From assembly GCA_944472135.2 (NCBI GenBank), contig OX235267.1:21621452-21685451 (forward strand): a stretch of DNA of 64,000 nucleotides, in the 5' to 3' direction. Under the pieces are notes generated by a model that saw only the letters and a list, made by a program, of their open reading frames with translations, had not been told where the DNA came from and made no database searches. This DNA comes from Trichobilharzia regenti (lineage: Eukaryota > Platyhelminthes > Trematoda > Strigeidida > Schistosomatidae). Positions 13,690 to 27,600 of the stretch are shown in pieces. Every line of letters starts with the position of its first letter. Positions within the stretch are counted from its first letter, which is position 1. A program made the position numbers and the translations under genes.

Positions 13690-13704
13690 TTTATTTTATT
13701 TATT
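13690..13704 (-). promoter_or_regulatory. Polyadenylation signals of annexin A
   Basis: Three overlapping AATAAA hexamers on the minus strand (13690-13695, 13695-13700, 13699-13704) begin 27 nt past the stop codon. They imply a very short 3' UTR. Confidence 0.6.
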
Positions 13705-13731
13705 ATTTAATGCTTATCGAAACAGTGATAA

Positions 13732-13890
13732 TTAACACTTTTCAATAGGATAGAAGGGACATTTTTGATTGTGACCCAATAATGTGAGCAGCAACAATCT
13801 GTAGTATCCTTTAGTTCTAGATGCTATTTGGTCAGCTAAAGGCCTTCCATAAAGTCTTCTGTACGCTTGTATTATGTCGTCCATGTCAAT
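13732..13890 (-). CDS. Annexin A exon 8, C-terminal exon with stop
   Basis: 159 nt including TAA. The acceptor is CCATTTCAG. It encodes IDMDDIIQAYRRLYGRPLAD, then GYYRLLLLTLLG and the tail HNQKCPFYPIEKC. Annexin B ends in the closely matching GLNKKCPFTPK. Confidence 0.92.
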   Translation of the reverse strand: MDMDDIIQAYRRLYGRPLADQIASRTKGYYRLLLLTLLGHNQKCPFYPIEKC

Positions 13891-15566
13891 CTGAAATGGG
13901 AAATGAAAAACAATATTAATAAGAACAATTACATCTATATATGTATATATACATAAGAATGGCTAAGCATTAAATAAGGAATAGACTAATGAAACATGTA
14001 AGCCTGATCGAAAAAATCTAAATGACTCCATTGTGGTATTTAATTAAGCATGATATGAACATATGCAATGTAGTTCATAAATTCTTCAAAGGTCTGAACG
14101 CTTAAGGTTAAACGATAAGATCTGGATACTTTTGTTGGGGTATAGTTCAGTCTTAAGTTTGTCTATTAGATGTGGGACAAATCTTGTTCCAGGAATTTTA
14201 ATTCCAGAATTTACAGGAGCAGGAATGAAACGTCATTCAGTATCCAAGGCATTTATATGCAGTTAAAAGTGAGCCTCATCAAGACATTACCTAACTTCCT
14301 GAATCTCACTTAACAGAAAGGAGTAGAAACTTGTGACCAGGTGGTTGGAAGTCAAGCATAAAAATCTCGGAGCCTTAGTATATATATACTATTGCACTGA
14401 AGGAAAAAAATGTTGATACATCAAAAAAAGTTTATTGACTGGAGTGAAAGACATTTTATGAGATATCTGTTGTTTAGTTGAATTGACTCGCTCTAATGAT
14501 ATTTGAAAATGCTGAATAATAATGTCACAGTTGTTAGTTCCTACGATTTTCACGTATTAAATCTTCAGTTGAAATTTTGTTCGCTTATTAAAGTAGATTC
14601 AAAATTCGCACGACTGAGTAGAGATAGGAAGTCTTTTTGTCATACAGTCATTGAGTTCATGGAATATTACCAATAAACAAGCTAGTCTTGAAATTGTTTT
14701 AAATGAATTTCATTTGATTTCTCATGAACACTATTCGAGAATAATTGAACAGTCTGGACAATAATTTTGCATATCCTGCTATAGGATAAACTATGAATAT
14801 TTTGTTCAGTCTCAGGTATTGTCTTCTAAGCTAATCTACCTCCATCATAAAACTGCGCTTCACAATACTGAAAAGGTGTCGACGACACATTTTACAAATC
14901 GTCGATGAGTCCGTTCGTTTACGCCGGCAAGTCCGCACGTTCTCAGACTAGCCACACCTATTGTAAGATAGCTGATGTTATAAGCATCTGTTACTCACTC
15001 GTTTTAAATCTGATCTCTAGACGAATAACTAATCCAATGAATTAACTTGGTTATAAGTATACCATAACATATGTGATTTAATAACTGTAATCAAACGAAC
15101 TATAAGATGCTGTGGATTAGCTTAGTACACATTACATATTAATGAAAATAAATTGAACGCAAACATATTGAAAATTAGTTGTGATTACACTTATTCTGAT
15201 AAGTGATCATTTAGGATCTGTGGATCACACTATTTAGGTAAATTATCATAAAATTCCTCAAATTTAAATAATTCATAATTCCATTTCGCATAGATGATAA
15301 TGAATTAAGTTAATTTAACAAAAATAGAGCTTATGGGAATTTATTAACTGTGTTTCTGCTAAATCCTCTATACATAGCGAGATTTATTTTGATAGAGCCA
15401 CTAAACTGTTGATTAACTTTCAACAATCGAAAGTCAAAAGGAACATTTTTTGTTTGTGACACGAACTTCCATCAGCAATATGGATTTGTGAATTTAACGA
15501 ATCACCATTAGTTGGTTAATTTGTGTTCATAGTTTTGGTCTCTCAGCTGGCCTGTAGTAATAAATG

Positions 15567-15612
<46 letters not shown>

Positions 15613-18600
15613 TTTAGCTAACTGTTCATAAGCAATTCAAATGGTAAGCGTTAGGGTAGCAGACTTCTAACATGAATCTTGTATTCACCCCAATGTTCTT
15701 CAGCTTCAAATAGCCAATAACTACCTAAGATTAGCAGAAATATCTGTAAATCACTAGTATTCAAGTGAGTAAAATTTAAATGATGTGCTTACTTCTGATC
15801 GTGTGATGACGATACGATTAAGCACTTCATAATCCACCTCTGCTTTCGTTAGCACTGCATGAAGTAGCTTTGCATACAATTCTCCTCTGCTTGTTCCATA
15901 TCTTACTGAAAAAATAGGAGTCATTAGATATATATTTTTTGATCATAGCTTGAAACCACACAGTATTTTTCATACAAATATGGAATTTTCAGCATGTGAT
16001 ATCGGCAACCCAAATTTTGCAGGTCAACCATTGATATCAAGTGTGCGTCGGCAGGAGATCGAACCCTGGATCATGTGCTTGGTCGGCGAGATTCCTAACC
16101 ACTGTGCAACCGACGCACAATAGTGTATATACGTATTACCGCTATGCATAACGAGCGGTAGAGAATTGAAGCTTCCCACAAAGTTCCATGCTACTGCTTT
16201 CAGTAGCATGTTTAAAAGCATTTAATTCAGTTTTATTTGGAAAGAAAGCTTATTTTCTGATGACAGTAAGACTAACTGAAAGGCAAGAAGAAGAGTCATT
16301 GACAAGAATTCTTCATACTTTGATTTAATTGATTTTTTCAACAGATGGCACAAATAATTCAATATTCATTTTATATCCAAATAGGATTGGAGAGTTTAAC
16401 CATGGATTGATATGAGTTAGAGAACCGTTGAAAACCAGGGAGTATTGGACAGCTGTTTTGTCCTAGTTTGGGAAATTTCAGTAAAGCTCACCTATCGGGG
16501 CTCCAACCCAGGATCTTCCAATCGCAAGACAAGCTCACAGACTACTTAGCTGTTAGGACCTGACTCAATGGCCCATGAATTCTAACTTATACTGATCAAA
16601 CCCCTACAGATGAACTTCCTAGAATCTAAGAGGTATTTTTCGTCCTTTATTAAACACATTATCGCTTCACTGATTTGTGGTTTACTAACATATATTTAAA
16701 TTTGTCTCTGATGTTTCAGTTGAGATTCAAATTGGTTTATTCTCACCATGTATTTGAATAAGTGAAGAGAAACTCAAGGTCCAAAAGATTTTTCGATTCA
16801 TCCTTGGTCAGGAATTGAACTGCTTATAGTTGATCTGACGACACTCTTTTGCTGCGTTTTAAAGTCAATGTGACATATCAGGAAGGGATATACACTATCG
16901 AAAACCGTTCCATTTTAAAACTTATAGCTCTCATCTTAAAATAGCTATCACTTTATCACATTAATTTTGAAGTGAAAACTACAGATAAATACGTCTCCCA
17001 CTGGAAATGCATTCCGTGAGCTATATCAATTCGATTACATATTTGGTATCGGCCAGAAATGAGGTTGACGACGATAATTTTGGAGTCTTTCAGAAACACT
17101 TGTTAAAAATGGTTACCAAATCTATTTCATCAACAAAAGTTTAAGGAGAGTTCAAAAGGCCTTGATTTGTTAAAAGAACAAATAATTATAGATTTAAAAT
17201 ACTAATGGTATACAGTTGATGAAGTCTTCTGATGTTATTTGTCGAGAACAGTCTGAAAAATGTTCTCTGCCGCAGCTCTGCACCTCACCTTCTCTACCCA
17301 TGTTCTTGTTCAGGAAAGTGTCAAATCCATTACCTTACTGTTGGTAATTTCAATGTATGTTTACCAGTTCTGAAGTTTTTGCGGATTAAAGTCCATAGGC
17401 TTTACCAGCGGGACATTGTCTAAGTGCGCTTATGGAGACACACTATGGGGGTTCTCTATAAAAGAACGTAGGAAAGTCAATACCTCAATTATACAGCGTA
17501 TTATTATTTTTTGATTGCAGCTTGATTCCACACCGTATTTTGTTGGTACAGGCATGGAATTTTCAGTATGTGATATCGGTAGCCCAAATTTTGCTTCTGG
17601 CAGTGCGGCATTAGCAGAAATATCATCAAGGGTCATTTGAAAAGTGTATGAACCCTACAAAAAGATTTCGCTCACATTTGCTTCAAGTGACTGAAGCTTC
17701 CATCATTTCTACGTAAAAGCCAGAAATTTTTATTGAGACACGTTGTATATAGCCTCGTTTTCTGCTGTGGTCTTAGTGTGAGTTTTATTTTCTCGATATG
17801 CTGCATAGTAAAGTCTATGTAATTATTCTGCGACACACTTTCAAGTCCTTTATGGTCTTGTTTCCCAGTGCTTGCCTTCAGTCACCATTCTACTAACATC
17901 TCTATTTCTTTTACAATTTGGTTTACTTTTGTTACTGGCTGATAATAACCTTCGACGTTTGTTAGAGAACACTGTGTTAACCTCTTAATGACTCTACAGA
18001 TTCGAAAAGAAGTTACGGAAAGAGTTATCTTTGCTGACTTGTGTGCTGATAACTTCACTCTAGTTGATATTTGTCTTTATGGGATCAAGAATGCAAGACA
18101 GAAATACATAGCTCTGGAATCATTATGAAGATCTACTGTACTGGGTGCAAGCGAAGAGATCTGAATTTCAAACACCAATGTAAAATCAGTCGACGCTCTT
18201 ACACAACTAAACGAATTTAGACACACGTCACTGAAAGCATTTCTAACAGACTAGAGACTTTTATCAACACTACCCAAGTCGGCTAGATACTGAAGAAGAG
18301 ATGGCCAGTCGGGAAGGATAAGTCACAAGAAACTCTGGTAAGGAGCCCAATAACAAACTGTTGTCAAATAAACATGCAGAAAAAGATAGAAATAGGTCGA
18401 ACGCTGAGAAGACCTTTAAGTAACATAACTCTCTAGGCCACCGAGAGGAACCTCAGATTGTGCCTCTGAGGATGATATTGAGTAGACCATGTCATTGGGA
18501 AGTATAAGATTGTGGGTAGTCTTTAGATCAGTCGGAAGACACTACAGAGAACAGAGAACAATGGAGGTGTGCTGTTGAAGCCCCATATTCTGCTTGGAAC

Positions 18601-21600
18601 GTAACGAATGAATATTGATATTAATCATATTAGTCATATGGGTATGACTTCATTCTGGCGAACATTGGGATTACTTATAGGACGAATCTGATACCTACTA
18701 TTTCAAAAGCCAGACAGCTTTCTAGTGGACTCAGAGAGAAGAATAGAACCTACTGAGATGTTGATGAGACTGAAATATAGTAGGACGCATCCATGATTTC
18801 GTTATTAGACAATGTCATGTATACAATTAAGGTTTTGTCATAGATGAAATTGAGTTGCATTCAGAAAACGCCTATTTGAGGGTAAATGAGCTTCTACACT
18901 AAAGCGCTAGCTGTGGATCTGATATTCCGATAAATACTTAAACTTACGCAGTGCTAAATACAATTCTCGTTGATTTCCACTTGTAGATTTAATTATGTCG
19001 TCCTCCAGGTTCGTTCCATATAGCTTAAGGAAAAGAATATATAAAAATATGTCAGACTTGATCAAGTGCTTTTATTATTACCACCATAGTATTGTCTAAA
19101 TTAACTTTGGCATGCTAAAGACAGTTTTTAGTGGATAATGGCAGTGTACATTGTGATTTTTGTTTTCCAGACAGAATGTTCAAAATAGACTTAGTAAGGC
19201 AAACAGTAAACAGAATTACGTAAATATTTAGAATAAATCTTTAGCCTTGATACTTGTTAGTTTGGTTAAGAAAAGTTTTTGGTTTTCACCTTTCTAGTTT
19301 ATAAACATTTGGCAGTATACAGAAGCAGGATTCATAAACTTTCCCGGTGTGAAGCTTATTTGACCTGTGATCTTCACCACTTGATGTTATAAAAATATAA
19401 ATAGTATTAAAAACAATCATTCTCCAGCTAAATGGACATGTAGCTGCAGAACTTGGAGGAGCAATCCTACAGCACATTATTCGTCTATTAATCAGTGCTT
19501 TGATTTATAAGGTTACTTTTAGACGATCTTAAAACCAACACTTTTGGACTATAGGTTCTTCAATTGAAAAACTGCATCTGAAATCCAGCATAATTTTGTT
19601 TCAGATTACTAAGACCATATTTGATAATAGGTAGTTGGAGGCTATCTGTAAGGAACTCTTGACCTAGGTTCCGTGTTTATTGGCTCTTGTCAACAGGGAG
19701 CATCTACAAGACAGAAGAAACTGATGTTCGTCCGAAGATTCGTGCCAGCTTCAGTCAGTTCCACAGTCAATGACGTTACTGAAGAGATATCCATACCCCA
19801 AATGACCTCCTGAAGGACTTAATAGATACATGGGTTCATCATTAGCGAGTAACCAATATCATATGCTGATATTTATTTGTATATTTTTGCTGAGATACAG
19901 TTTTTGCAACTTAACTCTAGGTATATTATACCACAAAAGTTTCTGCTTCAAAAGACAGTTCGTCTGACTAATTCCTCTGGATTTCTTTATTCACAGACAA
20001 AGTCATCTGTTTACTATTATTCGCCTACATATCATATGCAACCGTTATCTGATGTAGTTAGTGTGACAAGCTGTGTAACAAGCTGTATATTGACTTTAAT
20101 TTCCAGTAGTCTGGATTTTAACATTTCTTAGAGATTTAACACATTCATAAATTTAATTGATGCGAAGCTTTGGCAAAATGAAACTCACTTGCTTATAAAT
20201 TGCAGCCGTTAGATTCAGCTGAAAAGGTGCCACCTCACAAAATATATCTGTTGTATTTCCACCACAAAGACATTCAGGCCTATTATGAAATATCAAAGGA
20301 GAGAAGTAGACTATTCAGACGCGAACATGTTAAATTACTGTTGACCAATAGCGGAATTTATACGTTTTTTCCTACTGAAGGCTGGTGAGTGGGTGTTTCA
20401 TCCAAACGAAAACACTCCACCCATCATTTAAATTGTGAGAGCGAGGGCCACTTGACTACAGATCAATACTGGATGAGAAGGAATGCGTGACCTCAAATAA
20501 ATAATATGTGAACGAAATAAATGTTCGATCTCCAGAATAGTCATGGGTGCCCCATATGAAGAGTCTCAAGCAAGGACGAAGCAGATGTCCAGCACTGCAT
20601 GCTTTTCAATGAATCTCTAACTGAGGTCGTCTCATGATCAAACTTGAAGTAACTATTTGTTACGCGCATATTCTAAAGTGAGGAATTAAGTTGTTTCAGT
20701 AAAATCCGAAATGAAAGCTTTCTCCATACAATGTATAATCAGTATAGTTAAGCAATAAAGCGTCCAACTACACATTTTATACATACCATTTTATCTGAGA
20801 ATTAAATATGAATAAGAAGAATTTTAGTCGATAGCCAGTTTTTTCTTATTACTAATTGGTTGGTGGATTATGGCAGCTACATAGCGAATGTTTATTCAAA
20901 ATAATGGTCATGAGATGTGGTAATATCCATCATTTGTCTATTAATCTAGGTGAGGCAAGATTCATATTAGTTTGATAAAATTCGCTTAGGTTATCCATCA
21001 GCTTCAAGAAAACGCATTGTATCTTAAACACAGCAATAAATTATTGTGTTTCTTTTATTGCCATGTTTGAGATATACAAGTTGACGTGAAGTGTGTGAGA
21101 ACAATTCGACACTGATGACTTTAAGTCAGATCACAACCTGACATCAGCTGGAGAGATAACAAAAATCAGGCGGTACTAGGAAACTGTTTCGTCCTGGCTT
21201 TTGGCTCTTCATCAGTATGCATCCATGACGCAACTGCCGGGGATTGAACCTGATATCTTCATTTTACTAGATAAGCCTGTCGATCTCACAGTAACTGAGA
21301 AGGAATTCAATGGGCTATGAATTCTAACCGGCTTTCACGGGGGATAAACCATTCCCAACAAGATGACAGTATCACTTCTGTTGCTGAAGGTTGTGATAAG
21401 CGTAATGAAGGCTTCAATAAGTATTTAATCTCCTCCACCTCTGACAGCTTCAAAGTATCTAAATAACATTCAGTTACATGGAATATATATATATTATATC
21501 CTTTAATTCCTAGAGGAACATAGGGCTTCAGCTGCGCGTCTCCATTGCCTTCGGTATTCTGCCAACTTTTTCACCCCACTCCGAGTCTGCCCACACGCTC

Positions 21601-24600
21601 TCATCTCCTCTTCACATGACCTCCTCCAAGTCACCCTCACACTGACGACCAACTCGCCGCTTCCCTTTCGGGTTCCACTCGAGCGACGGCTTGTCTAGTG
21701 ATGTCACCTGATGGTTTGTTTTCTCAGAGTATGGCCAATCCATCTCCATTTCTTCCTGCCTATTTGTTTCACAATCGGTTCCTGGCTGGTTTGCTCACAG
21801 AGATCCCTGTTGCTGATCATTTCTGGTTGGCCATCTGATCTTGAGTATTGAACAAAGACAACTGTTAATGAAGGTCTGTAGTTTGTCTGAGATGCTCTTT
21901 ATGACGCGCTGGCCAAGATACGGATCTTATTTTTGATGCTGAGTGCTGTTGACCTCCACACAGGCTTAAGAGTAATGAAAGCATGTCTTGATTTTCCGAT
22001 TCTGGCTTTGATATCCTTGTCAGTTTCGTCCGCCTGTAGATGAAACGATGCTTCCCAGGTAGGTGGGTAGGTAAAGGAAGTTGTTTCTTTCAGGTTCCTC
22101 CCATTTATGCTGGCTGATTGTTTTCTGTTGTTGTTGTTGCTGTTGGTGTTGGCCAGGAATCTTCATCACCTCTGTTTTATCTATGTTCACTTGAAGTCCT
22201 ATCTTCTCTGGATGTTTCTTCTGCCAGCTTGTTGCTTTTCACTTGTATGTCTTCCAGTTTGTGGGAAATCGGACATATATCATCATCGGCGAAGTCCAGA
22301 TCCTCCAAGTTCTTTTTTGTGTGAGTCCATTTTATGCCTGTTTCCTCATTGCCCGTTGTCTGTCGCATTATCCAATCTACTGCAATCAGGAAAATCATTG
22401 GCGATAGTAGACAGCTTTGTCCCTTGTGCTTGCAATGAAGATGTCCTTTGTATCTCGGTCCTTCAGTTTTTGAGTGCTGAACTTGGCTTGTGGTCTATTT
22501 GCAGCTTGTGTCTCCCTCAAAGCTTTCAATCTGATTTGGATTGTCCTTTGTACGAGATAGTGGTCTGAACCAACGTCTGCTCTTCTTCTTACTTTTGTGT
22601 CCAGTAGGCTGTGCCTCCACTTCTTTGAGATTGAGATGAAGTCAATTTGGTTTTTGGTTTGCCCATCTGGTGACACCCATGTAGCCCTGTGAATATCTTT
22701 GTGTTTGTATACGCTGCCACCAATCATTGGTTTGTTGAAGTGATATATATATATATATAGCTCATAAAAGTCTTTCCTTGTGAGCGATAACATTGCCAAC
22801 AGCATGACATAAACTCGTCTCAGAAACTGATAAGCAGACAGATCATGCATCTGATAGACGAAAAATCCAGTCGAGATACCTCAGAAACGTTTTGAAATCA
22901 GGTATGCATTTACGGTGGTTGTTCTAAGTATATATGTATGTATATATTGACAGCAAACACAGGATATAACCGTCCTTTCGTCAGGGATCACCATTGTAGA
23001 TTACGATTGTTCTACGTCAGTAGTTTATGATTACTCATATCAGTCAGTGGCAGACAGTATCTGGCCTTGCTTCTGTTTAGAAAATCTTACTCCACGAACA
23101 ACTTACATATTGATGGTAATCATTCATACAACTTGTTTAACATGAAAGCAGTGAGTTTGGCTTTCATTTTTTAACCAATAAAGTTGTCTCCATTTTATAA
23201 AGAAATAAACATAATGCACATATTACCTGTGAAGAGACTCATATAAAACCTTGGCATCTGTCATAGCTGATTCTGGATAGACAGCAGGGGTCCAACGTAC
23301 ATTATCATCCTTAGTTTTGCGTTGGATTGGTATGTTTTCACGATTTGTTGTGAATAAGCATTTTAGTCCATTCTGGTATTCTCCACATGTTGTTTCTGTA
23401 ATATCTTTCAGTAAATCACTTTGATTGCCTGGAAATAAATTAATGCATACGATAACTGAGTAGCTGAAAACATTGTAATTATTAATAATCTGGTCACTAT
23501 TCAAATGAGATCTAAATGGATGATATTTAAAGACACTGATGTACCGTGTGTGTTTTCACCAATACTAGGCCAACTACATCCATGAGTGCAAGTGTCGTCT
23601 TCATTACATCTTAATGTTTATTGATGTGACATTTATACACCTTCCCATGTAAAAAAGACATTCTTAGCGGAATGCTTCAATAAATTGTTGTTTTCGTAGG
23701 TCGCACTGAATTATGAATTGACAGAAGTTTAAAAACATGTGCTTATTAATCCGTGTATGGAAACTGGATGCTAAAGAGCTTAATAGAGACAAGCTTCTGA
23801 TTTCGTTTCTCCTTGTCTTCCTATTGTTGACTACCATACACAAATCCCCTTCCAGTTCATTTTGGTATTAAGTGTTTTCCTGGTTGGTATTCATTCATTA
23901 CAAATTTCACCGCTTAAATTTAATATTTGATGAATCCTGCCTTCTAATATCAGGTTATTTCCGTCATCTGTATATCTAAATGACCAGGGATAAGTCTGCT
24001 ATATAGCTTAATACTTTTTGCTGAGTCGTCTAGTCAAAATAGAACATAATTAAGATCTGTACATGAGGTTTTTGTAGTCTGCAATAACTTCTTGAGGGTG
24101 TACTTCTTTATTTCCCCTAAAAATGGGAATCACAGGCATTCGGGATCATTTTAACTGAAATATTTATTTAAAACCGTCTTTGAAACTAGTGACATTGATA
24201 GTGCAATTAAAACTGCTGGTACTTAGATAAGTAGTAGTATTAGAAGTAGCAACATTATTACAACCTTTCACACTCTCACATCATGCTTATGTACTTGTGA
24301 AAGACTAAACCAAAACAAATTACCTATCTTCCCAATTTAATTTTCAGTGATATCTGTTTTGTGACGGTTTACTGTGAAAGGTACTTCAAAGTCAACCAGA
24401 GCATCATCTCAAGACGTCCAACTTCTGTGGATTGTGGGGCTAGTCATTTAGGTAGCACAATGCGCGCACATCATGTACACAATTGTTTTAACGAATTACG
24501 TAAATGACAATCGAAATGATTTAACCAGTTCCTATTTCAGTTTGGTTTACACAGGTGTTTATTGATTATTCTGTAGAATATGTTCTCACCTAAAAGTTGA

Positions 24601-27600
24601 AACCATCGAAATTGTACAAAAAGTGTTTATTCATTCAGTTCGCCTTTCTTTTTATTCTTTTGATATTTTAATGAAGATTGTGACTGAAAACCTTCTCCTT
24701 GACATACATTTTGAAGATACTATTGTAGACAATTGAAATGATGTCCATCTAATAAGAGCACTTTTATCTGGTTCTAGGATGAATTCCCTGAAGGGAGTTA
24801 AAATCTCTGAGGGAAAATCAGTTCCTTTAAGATTGCGGTCACGCCTCGGACATTTGTTCTAGCAAGTATGGGACCCATATCTAAGGCTTCCTGTGCACTT
24901 TGTTTAACTACCTAATACTGAACGTTCTTACTACTGCGAAAATATCACACAATTAGCTCTCATCTCATTTGAGCCAATAAAATTTATGTTCCTCACTCAA
25001 GCACTTCCTACTTCACTTTTATTCACGTCTTCTCCTACTCTCCGATGCTGCCCATTTTTTCTTTAATACTTATGACTGTGAAGCTTAATGTCGTTACCGA
25101 ATGATATTATACAGTATGCTATCTATTCTCATTTTGATAATCAGGATACAAAACAATATCACGGAGTAAGGGATTGTTTCCCCTTCGATTTTCTTAAGTC
25201 GAGTGTGATGTTTGTTATCCAGTGTCAACTTGCCAAAAATCCGGATGTATGTTAACTTAAACGTCTGGTGAGAAATACAAAAACTGAATCTGTTCACTTA
25301 CTCTTATCATAAATCTCCTTAACTGTGAATGCTTCAACATTCCATAAACCAATCGACGTATAAGTAACAGTAGAAAATTTATCAGAGTATAATGCAACAC
25401 GAAGTAATTCAGCTAAATAATTCGGTAAGTCTTTCAGGAGACTTAAAACAAGATTTCGGAAATTTTCATCAGACAGTCGACTCATACGCTGTTCAAGAGT
25501 CTGAAAAGTGGAAATTACTAGCGGTTTAGAATCCTTTCAAAGTGCGTTCAAAAAAAAGAACATCATAATTTATTGCATCACTTTTAGTTACATCAAATAA
25601 ATCTGTCTGAAAGGAGAATCTCATTTTTTTAATATTAGGAAACTTTATGCACATCTGCTAAAATTAAGTGGTTTTAAATCTTTTCGGACCCAAATATTGA
25701 GCATTTATTCCAACCTCAGTGAAATAATTGACTCTTTAAAGGCTACGACATTACATCACTAAATAAAGAATTCAGAAAATTTTTAAGATAGCTATTTTGG
25801 GCATAACTTATGTTCAGGTATCAGGTAGTTTAGTTTATTATTAAAAGACAACCAATGTCATGTTGTAAAGACCTCAGCATTCACTGAATATACTAATTCA
25901 CTGTGCAGTGTGATGACATTTTTTTCAACTGCAGCACTAACTTCTCTAAATGAATACGACTACAATTTCCTGACAAGTGTCAGCATACACGAAACCTGGA
26001 TATGATCATATTGAACTTCTAGACATCAATTATTGATGTGTCACAGTATACAATCTCATAATTTAGTGAAATCTTTTAATGGATGATAAATAAAACTTGC
26101 TTGGCACCAAGAACGATTCACTGTGATATCAGTTATTCCGTAAACATCAATCACATGTTGGCCTTCACTTCACAACTTTTGAAAATTACTTCTAACCTTT
26201 TTGGAGTATATTAGTCTTATTCAATCTGACAACTGTCAGAAATATAGCTGTATAGGAGTCTGTATTAAATATTCAATCTCAATAGACCAAATGTTTTGCC
26301 CTAAAGGCTAAATGTGTCAATGTACTACCACTTTTTGGCTAGTGGGATTAGCAGACTAGAGTGTCGGGTTTCTAATACTCTCGTTGAAGAAGAAGGGAAT
26401 TAATGAAGATTGATCACATCTGTAGCCTAAGTTAATTACAATCGTACTAATTTTAACGCATTTACATTTAACTGAGAATGCTAGCGCAGCAGGATAACTT
26501 GTATCACTGTCCTAAAAAATTCCCGGTCACCCCTTTGCGATGCAAGATACAGGAAACCTACATCAGTCGAAATTCTACTTCATTCCAATCATCATGGGCT
26601 TTTCCTACTTTTCATATAGATACGTGATACTTTACAGTCTGTTTAACATTATTACATAGGTTACTTGATCAAGTGTTTAGATTTCAGTCGTAATTATAGT
26701 GAATGGCAAAAGCAGAGTAGATGATGTTTTTGGAGGGAACTTTTATAAAGGTTATAACTAAATCAGACATGCTCATTGACATTGGTGAATCACTCAGAAT
26801 TACTAAAAAGGTGGTATTCTGAAAAGATGACTAACATTTGATTTTGAAGCTTACTAGAAGGGCAACGATTGTTTAAATTTCTGAAATCACTTAGAGCCCT
26901 CCATAATCAATTTTGTAGTATTTCAACTTCACAAATACTGCGCTGTTGGAAACAGAGTAACAATATTATAAGTATTACGGTTAAAACAACTGACGAATGA
27001 CCCTGAATTTGTTTGGCCGTTCTAGTAGTGGCAAAGATATTTATTTATTACATCAGCAATATGAATCATTTCAACTGTGCTGGTAGGCAGTTTGTCTCAC
27101 TGATGTCTTTACTTTAAAGGCTTCGTTGGGTTTTCAATCTTGAATCATCTGACATGTGATATCATCATAAAGCTGCCGAATGTGGTTTATGAAGACTCGG
27201 ACACTCTGCGATGTTGAAATAGTCGTCAAATCGCTCCATAGTCGATGCAGTCGAAATCATTTTCAGACTAAATGAAGCTGAGTTAGGCAGTTGACTGCAA
27301 TTCTAGGCTCTGTTCGATCATGATGAGTGGTGTTGAAATTTGGTCCACGCTTGACTTGTTTCACCAAAATCTACTCGATCCTGTGCGGTCTTCTATCCAT
27401 GGTATACTTTAGTCACCCCAAGATGGTTCAGCTTAATGTCTTCCTTTGAATGGCCAGAAGAATTGTTCTACTACAGTTCTTGCGAAGACCTAATTCGCTT
27501 GTAGGTGCCTTTCGTTCCTTCCACACAATCTGCACTAGTGACATGAGGCCGTTGATTGGGGTCTCTGGCTCCGTGTTTAGTACTTTTAACAAAATGCCAT

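Noticed and set aside
14895..14930. GATGAGTCCGTTCG resembling a hammerhead core
   Set aside because: No GGACGAAAC strand follows to close stem II, and no SINE context is present.
20200..20388. 62-codon plus-strand frame with splice-like borders
   Set aside because: It is the antisense of annexin A exon 5 and its flanking intron; no homology recognised.
22107..22568. 153-codon plus-strand open frame, the second longest in the window
   Set aside because: It is the antisense shadow of the minus-strand RTE element (endonuclease and FADD region).
22760..22850. Minus-strand frame LSAYQFLRRVYVM...KDFYELY as the missing repeat 3 exon of annexin A
   Set aside because: It sits in the right interval and has helix-like spacing. 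However, the only good acceptor puts it out of frame with exon 4, and no donor follows before the LINE. The exon at 20189-20279 fits phase, length and homology with annexin B.
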